Shown here one piece after another: positions 7,942-17,599 of a stretch of 64,000 nt of DNA. The notes below the pieces were generated by a model that ran no database searches, had not been told where the DNA came from, and was given only the letters and a program-made list of their open reading frames with translations. The first letter of the stretch is position 1. Each line of letters starts with the position of its first letter. The DNA is taken from assembly GCA_963697965.1 (NCBI GenBank), contig OY969108.1, positions 3,162,001 to 3,226,000 on the forward strand. The letters are read 5' to 3'. The translations under genes and the position numbers were made by a program. This DNA is from JAPLJC01 sp963697965. GTDB taxonomy: Bacteria; Desulfobacterota; Desulfobaccia; Desulfobaccales; 0-14-0-80-60-11.

Positions 7942-10923
7942 ATGGAGACAATCGCCGACCTGCACCTCCACTCCCACTATTCCATTGCCACCGGCCGGCT
8001 GGCCGACCTGGAGCATCTGGACCTCTGGGGCCGCTATAAAGGGCTGCACCTGGTGGGCACTGGCGACTGCACTCATCCGCAGTGGCTTAAAGAGATGGCC
8101 GCCCGGATGGAGCCGCTGGCGGAGGGAACCTATGTCCTGAAGAAGGAGCTGGCCCTGCCTCTCGAGCCGGAACTCCGGGGCCCCTCCTGGCAGGAGGCCC
8201 CCAGGGTCCGCTTCGTGGTCACCGGCGAAGTCAGCGCCATTTATAAAAAGGCAGGGCGGGTACGCAAGGTCCATCTACTGCTGCTGCTCCCCAGCCTGGA
8301 AGCAGCCCAACAGCTATCGGAGCGCCTGGCCCGCCTGGGCAACGTGGCCTCGGATGGCCGCCCCATCCTGGGGCTGGACGCCAAATACCTCCTGGAATTG
8401 GTCCTGGCCATCGACCCACGTTCCCTGGTGATCCCGGCCCACATCTGGACCCCCTGGTTCTCCGTTTTGGGGAGCAAAAGCGGCTTCGATTCCCTGGAAG
8501 AGTGTTTTGAAGACGGCTTGGCCCATATTTATGCCCTGGAGACCGGTCTCTCCTCCGACCCGGCGATGAACTGGCGGGTGGGGGCACTGGACCGCTTCAC
8601 CCTGGTTTCCAACTCCGACGCCCATTCCCCCCAGAAGTTAGGGCGGGAGGCCAACCTCTTGACGGTGCCTCCCACCTACGCGGATCTGAGTCGGGCCCTG
8701 CGGACCCGGGAGGGTTTTGCCGGCACCCTGGAATTCTTTCCCGAGGAGGGTAAATATCACCTGGACGGGCACCGTCATTGCGGTCAGCGCCTCAACCCGG
8801 AGGAGGCCGCGGCCCTCCAGGGCTGCTGCCCCGGGTGCGGCAAGCCCTTGACTCTCGGGGTGCTGCACCGGGTCGAGGACCTGGCGGACCGGCCTCCGGG
8901 AGCCTCCCACCCCGAGGCCAGGCCCTACGAGTCCCTGATCTCTCTCTCTGAGGTCCTGGCCCAGGTGCTGCAAGTGGGCCCCGCCAGCCTTAAGGTGCGC
9001 CAGCGCTATTTCCGGCTGCTGGCGGCCCTGGGCCCGGAGCTCACGATCCTGCGCCGGGCGCCCCTGGAGGACCTGGCCCGGGAAGGGGGAGAGCATGGCC
9101 CGCTGCTGGCCCGGGCGGTGGATAAGGTGCGCCGGGGCCAGGTGCACATTGCCGGGGGCTACGACGGAGAGTATGGGGAGATTCGCCTGTTCACCCCGGA
9201 GGAACGCCGGCAATTACAGGGCCAGGGGGCCTTTTTCAGCCTCTCCGCGGCAGTCCCGGCCACCCCACCGGCCCGGGAGCCCGCGGCGGTTGGTGATCGA
9301 GGTCTCGCCGCCACCGCCGAACCCAGCGCCAACTGCAAACCGAAAATTGAAAACCCCCTCCTCAATGATGCCTTGCTGGGCTCCCTGAACCGGGCCCAGC
9401 GCCACGCGGTCACTTATGTGGGGCCGGCCCTGGTGGTGGCCGCCGGCCCCGGCAGCGGCAAAACCCGGGCCCTCACCCACCGCCTGGCCTACCTGGTATC
9501 CCGCCGGGGAGTGCCGCCCCAGGAGATCCTGGCGCTCACCTTCACCCGGCAGGCGGCCGGGGAAATGGCGGACCGCCTTACGCGGCTGCTGCCGGATTTT
9601 CCAGGGTTGGAGGGGCTAACCATCAAGACCTTTCATGCCCTGGGGCACCAACTCTTGCTGGATCAGGGGGGCAGCCCGCGTCAGGTCGCGGTGGAGGAGC
9701 ATCGCCGCCACCTCTTGCGGCAGGTGGCCCGGGACCACCAGCTCCCCTGGGCCGCTCTGGAAAAGCAGGTCACCTCCTGGAAACAGGCCCTGAAGTATCC
9801 AAAGGACCTGAGAGAGGAGGAGGCAGGGGAACCCGGTTATCTGGCGGCCTACCGCTCCTACGAAGCCGCCCTGGAAACTGCGGGGTTATGGGACTATGAA
9901 GACCTCATTGCCCGCCCCACCCTGCTCCTGGAGCGGCAGCCGGAAGTCCGGGAATCTCTGCGGCGCCGCTTCCGCCACCTGTTGGTGGATGAATATCAGG
10001 ATCTCAATGAAGCGCAGTACCGCATGTTTCGGTGGCTGGCCGGCCCCGGCGCCGAAATCATGGTAATCGGCGATCCGGACCAGGCGATTTACGGCTTTCG
10101 GGGCGCTTCCCCCAGGTATTTTTCCAGGTTCCTGGAGGATTGGCCCCAGGCGCAGATATGCCGGTTTGAGGAGACCTACCGCCTGCCGGAGCCCATCCTG
10201 CAGGCGGCGCAACGGCTTCAGGCCAGCGGCCCTGAGCCCCCGCAGCCCATGACCACTAATCAGCCCGGGACCAGCCCCTTGATCTTGCTAGAGGCGGCCA
10301 ATCCCCAGGCCGAGGCCCGGGCCATCGCCCGGGAAATCGAAAACCTGGTGGGCGGCATGAGCCATCTGGCCCTGGAAGACCGGGACCTGCGGTATCAGGA
10401 CCAGGGAGGTAAGGCTAGCTTCAGGGACATCGCGGTCTTGTATCGCCTTCATGCCCTGGGGCCGGAGTTGGAGCGCACCCTTAAGGAGGCCGGCATCCCC
10501 TGCCAGCAACCCCGGGAGGGGGTGGGCCCGGATTGGGACGGCCTCGATTTGGCCGCGGAACGGGTGAAGCTGCTCAGTCTGCACGCCGCCAAGGGGCTGG
10601 AGTTCCCTTATGTCTTCATCGCCGGCTGCGAAGAGGGCCTCATCCCTTGGGAACCCCCAGGGGGGCTGGCCGCCGACCCGGACGAGGAACGCCGCCTCTT
10701 CTACGTGGGCCTCACCCGGGCCTCCCGCCAGCTCTTCCTGACCTGGGCCCGGCAGCGGAACCTGTGGGGCCGGCGGCGCCCCAGCAAGCTTTCTCCCTGG
10801 GTGCGGCTGCTGCCGGCGGACTTGCTGACGCGGCCGGCAGCCGCTGCGGACTTGCCCCGGCCGCCGCGAGCGCGGCCGCTCTTTCCGGAAATGGCCCCAC
10901 CCCGGGGAAACAAGCGGGGATGA
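7942..10923 (+). CDS. EndoQ-like PHP nuclease fused to UvrD/Rep-type helicase
   Basis: A 993-residue fusion. Residues 1-425 match the bacterial/archaeal endonuclease Q (TIGR00375) type of PHP protein: DLHLHSHYS (6-14), GTGDCTHP (~35-42), IPAHIWTPW (~160) and SNSDAHS (~223) supply metal ligands, followed by a four-Cys zinc module (CGQ...CCPGCGK, ~279-302). EndoQ nicks 5' of deaminated bases. A low-complexity linker (~425-480) leads to a superfamily 1 helicase: Walker A GPGSGKT with Lys507, DEYQD beginning at Asp683, GDPDQAIYGFRGA, LSLHAAKGLEF and EERRLFYVGLTRA (~917). The 2A/2B region is shorter than in UvrD. This suggests lesion nicking coupled to unwinding. The stop overlaps an in-frame ATG of the next gene. 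Confidence 0.85.
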   Translation: METIADLHLHSHYSIATGRLADLEHLDLWGRYKGLHLVGTGDCTHPQWLKEMAARMEPLAEGTYVLKKELALPLEPELRGPSWQEAPRVRFVVTGEVSAIYKKAGRVRKVHLLLLLPSLEAAQQLSERLARLGNVASDGRPILGLDAKYLLELVLAIDPRSLVIPAHIWTPWFSVLGSKSGFDSLEECFEDGLAHIYALETGLSSDPAMNWRVGALDRFTLVSNSDAHSPQKLGREANLLTVPPTYADLSRALRTREGFAGTLEFFPEEGKYHLDGHRHCGQRLNPEEAAALQGCCPGCGKPLTLGVLHRVEDLADRPPGASHPEARPYESLISLSEVLAQVLQVGPASLKVRQRYFRLLAALGPELTILRRAPLEDLAREGGEHGPLLARAVDKVRRGQVHIAGGYDGEYGEIRLFTPEERRQLQGQGAFFSLSAAVPATPPAREPAAVGDRGLAATAEPSANCKPKIENPLLNDALLGSLNRAQRHAVTYVGPALVVAAGPGSGKTRALTHRLAYLVSRRGVPPQEILALTFTRQAAGEMADRLTRLLPDFPGLEGLTIKTFHALGHQLLLDQGGSPRQVAVEEHRRHLLRQVARDHQLPWAALEKQVTSWKQALKYPKDLREEEAGEPGYLAAYRSYEAALETAGLWDYEDLIARPTLLLERQPEVRESLRRRFRHLLVDEYQDLNEAQYRMFRWLAGPGAEIMVIGDPDQAIYGFRGASPRYFSRFLEDWPQAQICRFEETYRLPEPILQAAQRLQASGPEPPQPMTTNQPGTSPLILLEAANPQAEARAIAREIENLVGGMSHLALEDRDLRYQDQGGKASFRDIAVLYRLHALGPELERTLKEAGIPCQQPREGVGPDWDGLDLAAERVKLLSLHAAKGLEFPYVFIAGCEEGLIPWEPPGGLAADPDEERRLFYVGLTRASRQLFLTWARQRNLWGRRRPSKLSPWVRLLPADLLTRPAAAADLPRPPRARPLFPEMAPPRGNKRG

Positions 10924-11021
10924 GGGGCCGGCGATCCCCCCCGCTTCCCACCGGCGACGCCAGGGGTCTGCCACCGCCGCTATCTCGATTCAACCCCGGA
11001 GACGGAACGGTGCCTCGAGGC

Positions 11022-12929
11022 ATGGTAAATAACCAGGGGAGGGCGCCCGCTCAGACTCCGGGGCCCGGCAGGCGGTGGCCGGGACTGGGAACGCCGCTTC
11101 TGGTCGTGATTTGCCTGTTCCTGCTCCTGGCGCCCCAGAAGGGCGCCGGGGCAGCCGAGGTCCCGCCTGCCGACGCACCCCCAGGACCAGTGCTGCACTC
11201 CCTTCAGATCATCGGGGCCGAGATCGTCCCCAAGCAAAAGCTCCTGGCCGAAATGACCATACCCCGCCCCCCCATGATCCGCTTGCCGTGGGTGAAGCGT
11301 CCTGCCTTTAAGGAGGAGGAATTGGAAGGGGATCTGGTGCGCTTAAAGGACTACTACCAGAGCCAGGGTTTTTACCACACCAAGATCGTCCCCGAAATCG
11401 AAAGCCAAAACCGCCAGGTGACGGTTACGCTGCATATCACCGAAGGCCCCTACGTCCGGGTAATTGCGGAGGAGGTCGAGGTGGCCCCCGCCTCCCCTCC
11501 GGCGGACCTCTCCTCCCTAAAAAAGAAGTGGCCCCTGGAGATCGGGGACCGCTTCTCGGCGGACACTTATGAGGCCCTGAAGCGCCTGTACCTGGACTAT
11601 CTGCTGGACCACGGCTATCCTCACACCGTGGTGGAGGGCAAGGTCCTGCTGGACCCGGAGAAGAATACCGCCAGGATCGAAGTCACGGTAAATGCCGGCA
11701 CCCTGGGCTATTTCGGCGACGTCAGCATCACCGGCAACGACGAGACCCCCGGCTACCTGATCCGGCGGCAACTAACCTTCAAGCCCGGAGATGTCTTCTC
11801 CTTCAAAAAGATTTACGATAGCCAGCGGAAGCTTTACGGCCTGGACCTGTTTCAAACGGTCAGCATCAACCTGGAGACCGGCAAGGAAAAGGATCGCCGG
11901 ATTCCCATGGAGGTGGTAGTCAAGGAAAAGAAGCGGCACTCCTTCAAGGTGGGGGCGGGGTATGGCGATGAAGACCAGTTCCGGGCCAGGTTGGGCCTGC
12001 GCTTCCGCAATCTCGACGGAGGCGGCCGCACTCTGGACCTGGATGCCAAGTACTCCCGCATCGAAGACCGGCTGGTGGGCACCTTTACCAATCCCCAAAT
12101 CTGGGCCAGCCGCAACAACCTGGTCTTGCAGAGCGGCTATATCCTCCGCTATCTGCCGGGGTATAACGACAGGTCCTTTTTTACCCAGGAGCGCCTGGAA
12201 CGGGACCTGCCCTATAATATCCGGGGCTACGTGGGCCACAGCCTGGAGTTCGCCCGGCCCTTCGATATCCCTGATGAGACCCTGTCCATCCTCACCAAGA
12301 CGAGCACCGAAGAGCTCTACCGGTCCTCCATGCTGCTTCTGGGCCTGCGCCGGGAGACCATGGATAATCTGGCGGACCCGCACCACGGGGGAGTGCTGTC
12401 CTGGGCCGGGGAGTTTTCCCCGAATTTCCTGGGATCCAACCTGGAGTTTATCCGCAATGTGGTGGAGGCCCGCCACTACTACGCCCCGTGGGAGGACAGC
12501 AACTTCGTTCTGGCCGGGCGCCTCAGATTCGGTTTCATCCAGCCCATCCAGAGCACCGAGCAGATTCCCATCTTCTACCGCTTCTTTGCCGGCGGCTACG
12601 ATAGCGTCCGGGGGTATCGCCTCGATTACCTGGGGCCCCGGAATTTCACCGGGCAACCCCTGGGGGGCGAGGCCCTGATGGATGGGAGCCTGGAGGCCCG
12701 CATTCCTCTTTACAAGGAAATCCGGGGGGTGGCCTTCCTCGATTTCGGCAACGTCTTCTTTAATATCCCCGACTTCGACCTGGGGCAGCTAAAATATGCC
12801 GCCGGGGTGGGATTGCGTTACATGACTCCCATCGGCCCGGTGGGGATCGATATTGGGATTCCCCTGAACCCGATCTCGGAACACAAGGATAACTACCATA
12901 TCAATTTCTCCATCGGGCAGGCTTTTTAA
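11022..12929 (+). CDS. tamA: TamA-like Omp85-family outer membrane protein
   Basis: About 635 residues from the ATG at 11022: a basic start and hydrophobic signal core (LLVVICLFLLLA) ending near AGA-AEV, three POTRA-like units (IIGAEIVPKQKL; YVRVIAEEVEVA; FGDVSITGNDETPGYLIRRQL) and a 16-strand barrel with the Omp85 motif near FFAGGYDSVRGYRLDYLG and a C-terminal Phe (INFSIGQAF). The frame is open further upstream but that part is a shadow of the helicase gene; a GTG at 11010 with GGAG before it, or the ATG at 10920 overlapping the helicase stop, are alternatives. Adjacent tamB supports TamA rather than a second BamA. Confidence 0.85.
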   Translation: MVNNQGRAPAQTPGPGRRWPGLGTPLLVVICLFLLLAPQKGAGAAEVPPADAPPGPVLHSLQIIGAEIVPKQKLLAEMTIPRPPMIRLPWVKRPAFKEEELEGDLVRLKDYYQSQGFYHTKIVPEIESQNRQVTVTLHITEGPYVRVIAEEVEVAPASPPADLSSLKKKWPLEIGDRFSADTYEALKRLYLDYLLDHGYPHTVVEGKVLLDPEKNTARIEVTVNAGTLGYFGDVSITGNDETPGYLIRRQLTFKPGDVFSFKKIYDSQRKLYGLDLFQTVSINLETGKEKDRRIPMEVVVKEKKRHSFKVGAGYGDEDQFRARLGLRFRNLDGGGRTLDLDAKYSRIEDRLVGTFTNPQIWASRNNLVLQSGYILRYLPGYNDRSFFTQERLERDLPYNIRGYVGHSLEFARPFDIPDETLSILTKTSTEELYRSSMLLLGLRRETMDNLADPHHGGVLSWAGEFSPNFLGSNLEFIRNVVEARHYYAPWEDSNFVLAGRLRFGFIQPIQSTEQIPIFYRFFAGGYDSVRGYRLDYLGPRNFTGQPLGGEALMDGSLEARIPLYKEIRGVAFLDFGNVFFNIPDFDLGQLKYAAGVGLRYMTPIGPVGIDIGIPLNPISEHKDNYHINFSIGQAF

Positions 12930-13009
12930 GCCGGTTTTCTGTTTTCGGGAGAGGCCGGAGACTAGCGGCAGAGTGCCGCCGGAAGAGACCCAAGACCAAA
13001 TAACTATGG

Positions 13010-13015
13010 TATAAT
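13010..13015 (+). promoter_or_regulatory. Candidate -10 box immediately before tamB
   Basis: TATAAT at 13010-13015 ends seven bases before the tamB ATG (13023). No Shine-Dalgarno sequence separates them, so a transcript from this box would be leaderless or nearly so. No good -35 is visible. Confidence 0.3.
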
Positions 13016-13022
13016 AATAAGA

Positions 13023-16000
13023 ATGCGACGGGTTTTGCTTATCGCCCTGTCGGTCATCCTGCTCCTGGGAGTGGCCGGCTGGGGGGCCCTCAAGTCCCAG
13101 GCCTTCTGGCGTTGGGGCGGCTGGGAAGTGGCGAACCTGGCCCAGGACCGCCTCAACGGCGAACTCCAGGTGGCGGCGGTGCAGGGCCACGCCCTCACCG
13201 GCTTCACCTTCACCGGGGTGACCCTTAGCGGCCCCCAAGGTGAGATCCTGCACACCCCCAAGGTGGAGCTGCGCTTCTCCCTGTGGTCTTTACTCCGGTT
13301 GCAGCCGGTGATCGGCAGCCTGGTTGTTCACCAACCCCGGCTCACCCTGCGGCAGGACCGGGAGGGCAAATGGGAGCTGGCCTCCATCCTGAAGAAACGT
13401 CCGCCGCCGCCCTTCCGGTCCCTCGATTTTTCTGCGATTCTGCTGGAGCACGGCCAGGTGGTGATGATCCGGTCCGGCGTCAGCCAGCGTTTTGAGAACC
13501 TGGACCTGAACCTGGGCCTTACCGTACTTCGCCCCAGGAGGCCCGGGCAGGAGGTCCGGGTGCGCAGGTTCGACCTGACCACCGCCACTCCCCAGGGCCG
13601 CTTCGCCTTGCGGGGGAGCTTCACCTACGCCCAGGGCCGCTTGGCCATCGACTCCATGGAAGTCCAGCGCGAGGGCCAGTCCCTGGCCAGCCTGAAGGAA
13701 GGCGTTCTGGGCCCCCGGCACGAAGGCTTGTTCTCCTTTGAGCTGGGTCCCGCCTCCGGGGCGTTGCTGCGACTGCTCCAGCCCGGATGGCCCCGGGAAT
13801 GGGAAATCGAGGGAAAATTCCGCCTGGCCCTCCTGGGCCCCAACAGGTATCAATTGACCGGCGCCGGCCGGGTGCAGCAGGCCTCCTTTGATCTGAAAGC
13901 CAACCTTAACCAGGAGGCCGGGGAGTGGTCCTACGGCCTGGATGCCAAGCTGGGGGGGCTGGGGGCCGGGATGCTTTCGCCCTTCAGCCGGCAGTGGTCT
14001 GAAAGGCTCAAAGACCTCTCCCCCATCGCCGCCGGGCTGACCCTCAAAGGGGGCGGTCCATCCTGGCCCCCGGCGCGGCTGCAAGGGACCCTGGACCTCT
14101 CTGCCTTCCGGGATGGCGGGATCAGCGTTGAGCAGTTGCAAATCAGCCTGGCCGGCAACGCCCGGGAGCAGAACCTGAAAGGGCTGGTCCGGGGAAATTT
14201 CGGCAAGCTGACCCTGGCCGCGGACGGACCGTTGCTCTCCAGTCTCGCAGGCAACTTGCAAATCGAGGCGGAAAATTTCCAACCGGCGCGCCTGGGTCTG
14301 GAAAAAGCTGGTGAGACTGCCCTTAACGGCAAGTTCAGCGGGGCCTTCCACTGGACCGGGGGGCGAGCCCTGGCCGGCCTCAGCCTGGCCGGCGACCTGG
14401 AGGCCCGGGGTCGTTTGGGCTCCGAGCCCCTGGAGGATTTGCGGGCCAGGTTCACCTGGCAACAGCCGAGGCTTTCAGTGACCCAGGCCTCTATCCGCCT
14501 GGGGCCGCTGGCCGCCCAGCTCTCCGGCTCCCGGGAGGGGGACCGGATCGCCTGCCAATTCAAGGGGACCCTGGCCTCCGCGGCTGCCCGGCCTTACCTG
14601 CCGGCGGCAGTCGGGGGCCCCCTGGAATTGGCCGGCGCCCTCAGCGGCACCCTGCAGGACCCTCATTTATCCCTACAGGGCTCCGGCAGCAGCCTGACCC
14701 TGGGAGAGTTTTCCCTGAAAACCTTCACCTTCAAGGCGAGCGGCGCCGGCTGGCCCATCGCCGCGGGAGAACTGGAACTCCGGGGCGCCAACTTGAGCAC
14801 CCCGGCGGCGGTCTTCTCACGGGCCGATTTTTCCGCCCGCGGAGAGGCCAACCTTTGGCGGTTCCGCTTCACCGCCGGCGCCCCCGGAGCGGCCCAGGCG
14901 GAACTTTTGGGCGCCGCCGACCTGCGGACCCGCCCCGTTTCCCTGGCATTGCAGAAGGTTCGCTTCAGCTCCCCCGAATACGCTATCGCCAACACCGGCC
15001 CGGTACAGTTGCGGCTCTTTCCGGGGCTGCAAATGGCTGAAGCCGCCTTCAAAGTCAACGACGGGGAGCTTACCGCCAGTCTGAAGGCCCAGGGGTCGCG
15101 GCTGACCGGCCTGTTGCACCTGCGGCATTTCCCCGCCAGGCTCCTCAGCAGAAAGGGGCCTCCCTTGGAAGGGAAAATCGACGGCCAGGCCTCCATCGGC
15201 GGGGAGCCCGGAGCGCCCCTGGTCCAGGGGAAGGTCACCTGGAGCCCGGGGCAGGTGGGGACCTTCGCCTTTCAATCTTTGCAAACCACCTTCGATTACC
15301 ACTCCGACCTGCTAAATCTGAGCGGCGACCTGGAGGAAAAGGCCGAGGGAGCCCGGCTGGTTTGGAGCGGCCAGATTCCTTTGCGCCTCACCCTCAGCCC
15401 CTGGCGCTGGTCTTGGGGTGAACAAAACCTGTCCCTCACGGTGAAGGGGGAAAAGACCGACCTGGCAATGCTCACCGCCATCAGCCCCCAGGTGCAGGCC
15501 GCCGATGGTTCCCTGGACATCCAGGCCCAGGTGCAGGGCAACCCCCGCCAACCCCAGATTTCCGGCCAGGTGCGCTGGGGAGAAGGGTCGATCAAACTCC
15601 GCCAGGCCGGCCTGCCTTACCGGCTGCTGCCTGGCGCGGCCCGGCTCCAGGGGAGCAAAATCACCATCCCGGAGGTCCTCCTGCAGAGCGGCGGTGGCAC
15701 CTTGCGCCTCAGCGGGGATCTCACCCTCCAGGGATTCACCCCGGGTCACCTGGAATTGCGAGGAGTGTTGCTCAACTTTCTGGCCATGCGCCGGGAGGGT
15801 TCCCAGGTGGCGGCCGACGGCGCCCTGACCCTTAGCGGTCCCTTTGGCAGCCCTCGCCTTACCGGTCAGATCCTGATCCCCCAGGCCACCTTTGCCACCA
15901 GCTTTTTCCAGATCGCTCCCAATCCCGATATCCGCCTGGTGGAACCATCCAAGCCGGGACCAGAGGGCCAGGCTGCCCGCGCCCTGGCGTTTTGGAGAAA

Positions 16001-16715
16001 TATGCAGGTTGACTTCACCCTGCAATCCACGGGAGAGGTCCTGGTAAAAAACAAGGATGTCCAGGTGGACCTGGCAGGCACCCTCAGAGTCAGCAAGGCC
16101 CCGGGACAGGAACGGCTGAGGGCGGCTGGGGTGTTGCAGGCCGTAAAAGGCACCATCGACATCCAGGGGCATACCTTCAAGGTGGCCGAGGGGACGGTGA
16201 GCCTTCCCGGCAAACCCGGGGTGCCCGGGACCCTGGCGGGCCGCGCCACCTGCCAGGTGGACGAGGTCACCTTGATGCTGGATGTCTCCGGCCCAACCAA
16301 CAAACCGCAACTGAACTTTTCCAGCAACCCGGGGCTGCCTCCCGCGGATGTGCTCTCCTACCTGGTTTACGGACGCCCGGCCGCGGCCCTCAGCCGGGAG
16401 GAGTACAACACCGTGGGTGCGCAAGCCCTGGGGGTTCTGGGCGGGGTCACCGCCAGGAAGCTAAAAGAGATTTTTGGGGAAAATGTTCCCCTGGTGTGCG
16501 ACCTCAGCATGCGTTGCGGGGAACAGACGGTGGGGGTGAGCAAGCCCCTGACCAAGCAGCTCAGCGTCACCTTTGAACACAAGACCAATCCCCTCTACCG
16601 GGACAATACCGAACAGATGCGGCTGGAATACAAGGTGAACAAATACCTGAGCGCCGACTCCACCATGGGCCTGCGCAACACCGGCGGCGACTTGCAGTTC
16701 AACTACGATTTTTGA
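13023..16715 (+). CDS. tamB: Translocation and assembly module protein TamB
   Basis: A 1230-residue protein with an N-terminal signal anchor (MRRVLLIALSVILLLGVAGW), a very long repetitive beta-rich middle typical of AsmA/TamB lipid-transfer bridge proteins, and the conserved C-terminal TamB (DUF490) domain (about residues 900-1230) with the late motif NPGLPPADVLSYLVYGRP. It ends in Phe like outer-membrane-interacting proteins (LQFNYDF). TamB spans the periplasm and works with TamA in outer-membrane biogenesis, probably phospholipid transport. It lies 93 bases after tamA on the same strand. Length is close to E. coli TamB (1259). Confidence 0.92.
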   Translation: MRRVLLIALSVILLLGVAGWGALKSQAFWRWGGWEVANLAQDRLNGELQVAAVQGHALTGFTFTGVTLSGPQGEILHTPKVELRFSLWSLLRLQPVIGSLVVHQPRLTLRQDREGKWELASILKKRPPPPFRSLDFSAILLEHGQVVMIRSGVSQRFENLDLNLGLTVLRPRRPGQEVRVRRFDLTTATPQGRFALRGSFTYAQGRLAIDSMEVQREGQSLASLKEGVLGPRHEGLFSFELGPASGALLRLLQPGWPREWEIEGKFRLALLGPNRYQLTGAGRVQQASFDLKANLNQEAGEWSYGLDAKLGGLGAGMLSPFSRQWSERLKDLSPIAAGLTLKGGGPSWPPARLQGTLDLSAFRDGGISVEQLQISLAGNAREQNLKGLVRGNFGKLTLAADGPLLSSLAGNLQIEAENFQPARLGLEKAGETALNGKFSGAFHWTGGRALAGLSLAGDLEARGRLGSEPLEDLRARFTWQQPRLSVTQASIRLGPLAAQLSGSREGDRIACQFKGTLASAAARPYLPAAVGGPLELAGALSGTLQDPHLSLQGSGSSLTLGEFSLKTFTFKASGAGWPIAAGELELRGANLSTPAAVFSRADFSARGEANLWRFRFTAGAPGAAQAELLGAADLRTRPVSLALQKVRFSSPEYAIANTGPVQLRLFPGLQMAEAAFKVNDGELTASLKAQGSRLTGLLHLRHFPARLLSRKGPPLEGKIDGQASIGGEPGAPLVQGKVTWSPGQVGTFAFQSLQTTFDYHSDLLNLSGDLEEKAEGARLVWSGQIPLRLTLSPWRWSWGEQNLSLTVKGEKTDLAMLTAISPQVQAADGSLDIQAQVQGNPRQPQISGQVRWGEGSIKLRQAGLPYRLLPGAARLQGSKITIPEVLLQSGGGTLRLSGDLTLQGFTPGHLELRGVLLNFLAMRREGSQVAADGALTLSGPFGSPRLTGQILIPQATFATSFFQIAPNPDIRLVEPSKPGPEGQAARALAFWRNMQVDFTLQSTGEVLVKNKDVQVDLAGTLRVSKAPGQERLRAAGVLQAVKGTIDIQGHTFKVAEGTVSLPGKPGVPGTLAGRATCQVDEVTLMLDVSGPTNKPQLNFSSNPGLPPADVLSYLVYGRPAAALSREEYNTVGAQALGVLGGVTARKLKEIFGENVPLVCDLSMRCGEQTVGVSKPLTKQLSVTFEHKTNPLYRDNTEQMRLEYKVNKYLSADSTMGLRNTGGDLQFNYDF

Positions 16716-16843
16716 TGACCCGCAGCCTTAAAGAAAAGAAAAACCCTCTTCAATCCGAAACAGCTAGGATTCGGGCGGCACTTGCCCAGTAGCGGTCAAA
16801 GGCTTGCCAGCGAGGGGAATTGGAAGTCCCCATCCACCCCTTC

Positions 16844-17599
16844 TCAATACCATTCCTTTAGGCTGATGGCGCCGTGCTTAATTTCCAGATAATGGAGTTT
16901 GCCGGAGGTCCAGGCCCCGGCATTGGCGAAGATCTTACCATTTTCCATCACATGCAGGCCGTGCAGATGGGTATGAGCAAGGATAACGATATCAAACCCC
17001 CTGGCAAAGAGGGCCCGAGCGGCGGAAAAGTTCCCATGGGCATCAACCAGGACACTATTGGACCCATTTACTTTTTTATTTTTCCTTACATGAAAAAACC
17101 ATTCAATTTTAAAGAAAAGATGAAAAAGATTCGGCGAAATAATCAGTAATTTACCAAGAACCTTCGAGAGATTATGGAAAAGTTTGGGGAAATGGTTATA
17201 TCGATAGTCGTAAGCATGCCCGTGTTCGATATGAATCCGCCGTCCCCCGGAAATGACTTCCAGGAAAGGGGTGAAAGAGAAAATGCCTAGTTCCGCTAAA
17301 TATGGCTCCAAATGAGTGTCATGGTTGCCGAGCACATAGTAGACCTTTTTGCTTCCCTGGGATATGAAGTCCTTGAAACTATTGACAGCCGAACGTAAAT
17401 CTTTTACTAATTTTCTGGTTGTACCTTGCAATAAATCAACACCGTCACCATTTATACAAAGGCTAGTGTGTTCTCTTGCCAGGTGCATTATAAATGATTT
17501 TAAATAGTCCGATCTTAAGAAGGCGGGATTACCTAGATGCAGGTCCGAGATTACGCAAAGATGATCCTCTTCAATTTGGATGCTGGATTGTTTCATCAT
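16844..17599 (-). CDS. Calcineurin-like metallophosphoesterase (LpxH-like)
   Basis: A 251-residue phosphoesterase with all five metal motifs: SDLHLG (~18-23), NGDGVDLL (~50), GNHD (~95), HGH (~124) and AHTHLHG (~206). The order and the basic hydrophobic patch around residues 135-170 resemble UDP-2,3-diacylglucosamine hydrolase-type enzymes, so a lipid A role is possible; the window otherwise holds lpxA, lpxD and lpxI, and LpxI does the same step as LpxH, which argues for a different substrate. Codon use is AT-richer than both neighbours. Two ATGs start the frame; no strong ribosome site is seen. Confidence 0.75.
   Translation of the reverse strand: MMKQSSIQIEEDHLCVISDLHLGNPAFLRSDYLKSFIMHLAREHTSLCINGDGVDLLQGTTRKLVKDLRSAVNSFKDFISQGSKKVYYVLGNHDTHLEPYLAELGIFSFTPFLEVISGGRRIHIEHGHAYDYRYNHFPKLFHNLSKVLGKLLIISPNLFHLFFKIEWFFHVRKNKKVNGSNSVLVDAHGNFSAARALFARGFDIVILAHTHLHGLHVMENGKIFANAGAWTSGKLHYLEIKHGAISLKEWY

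Noticed and set aside
10533..11021. Upstream extension of the TamA-like frame
   Set aside because: The first ~160 codons overlap the helicase gene and have Arg/Gly/Pro shadow composition; the signal peptide begins only after 11022.
13290..14462. Minus-strand 390-residue open frame
   Set aside because: Antisense to tamB; low-complexity Gly/Pro/Gln sequence.
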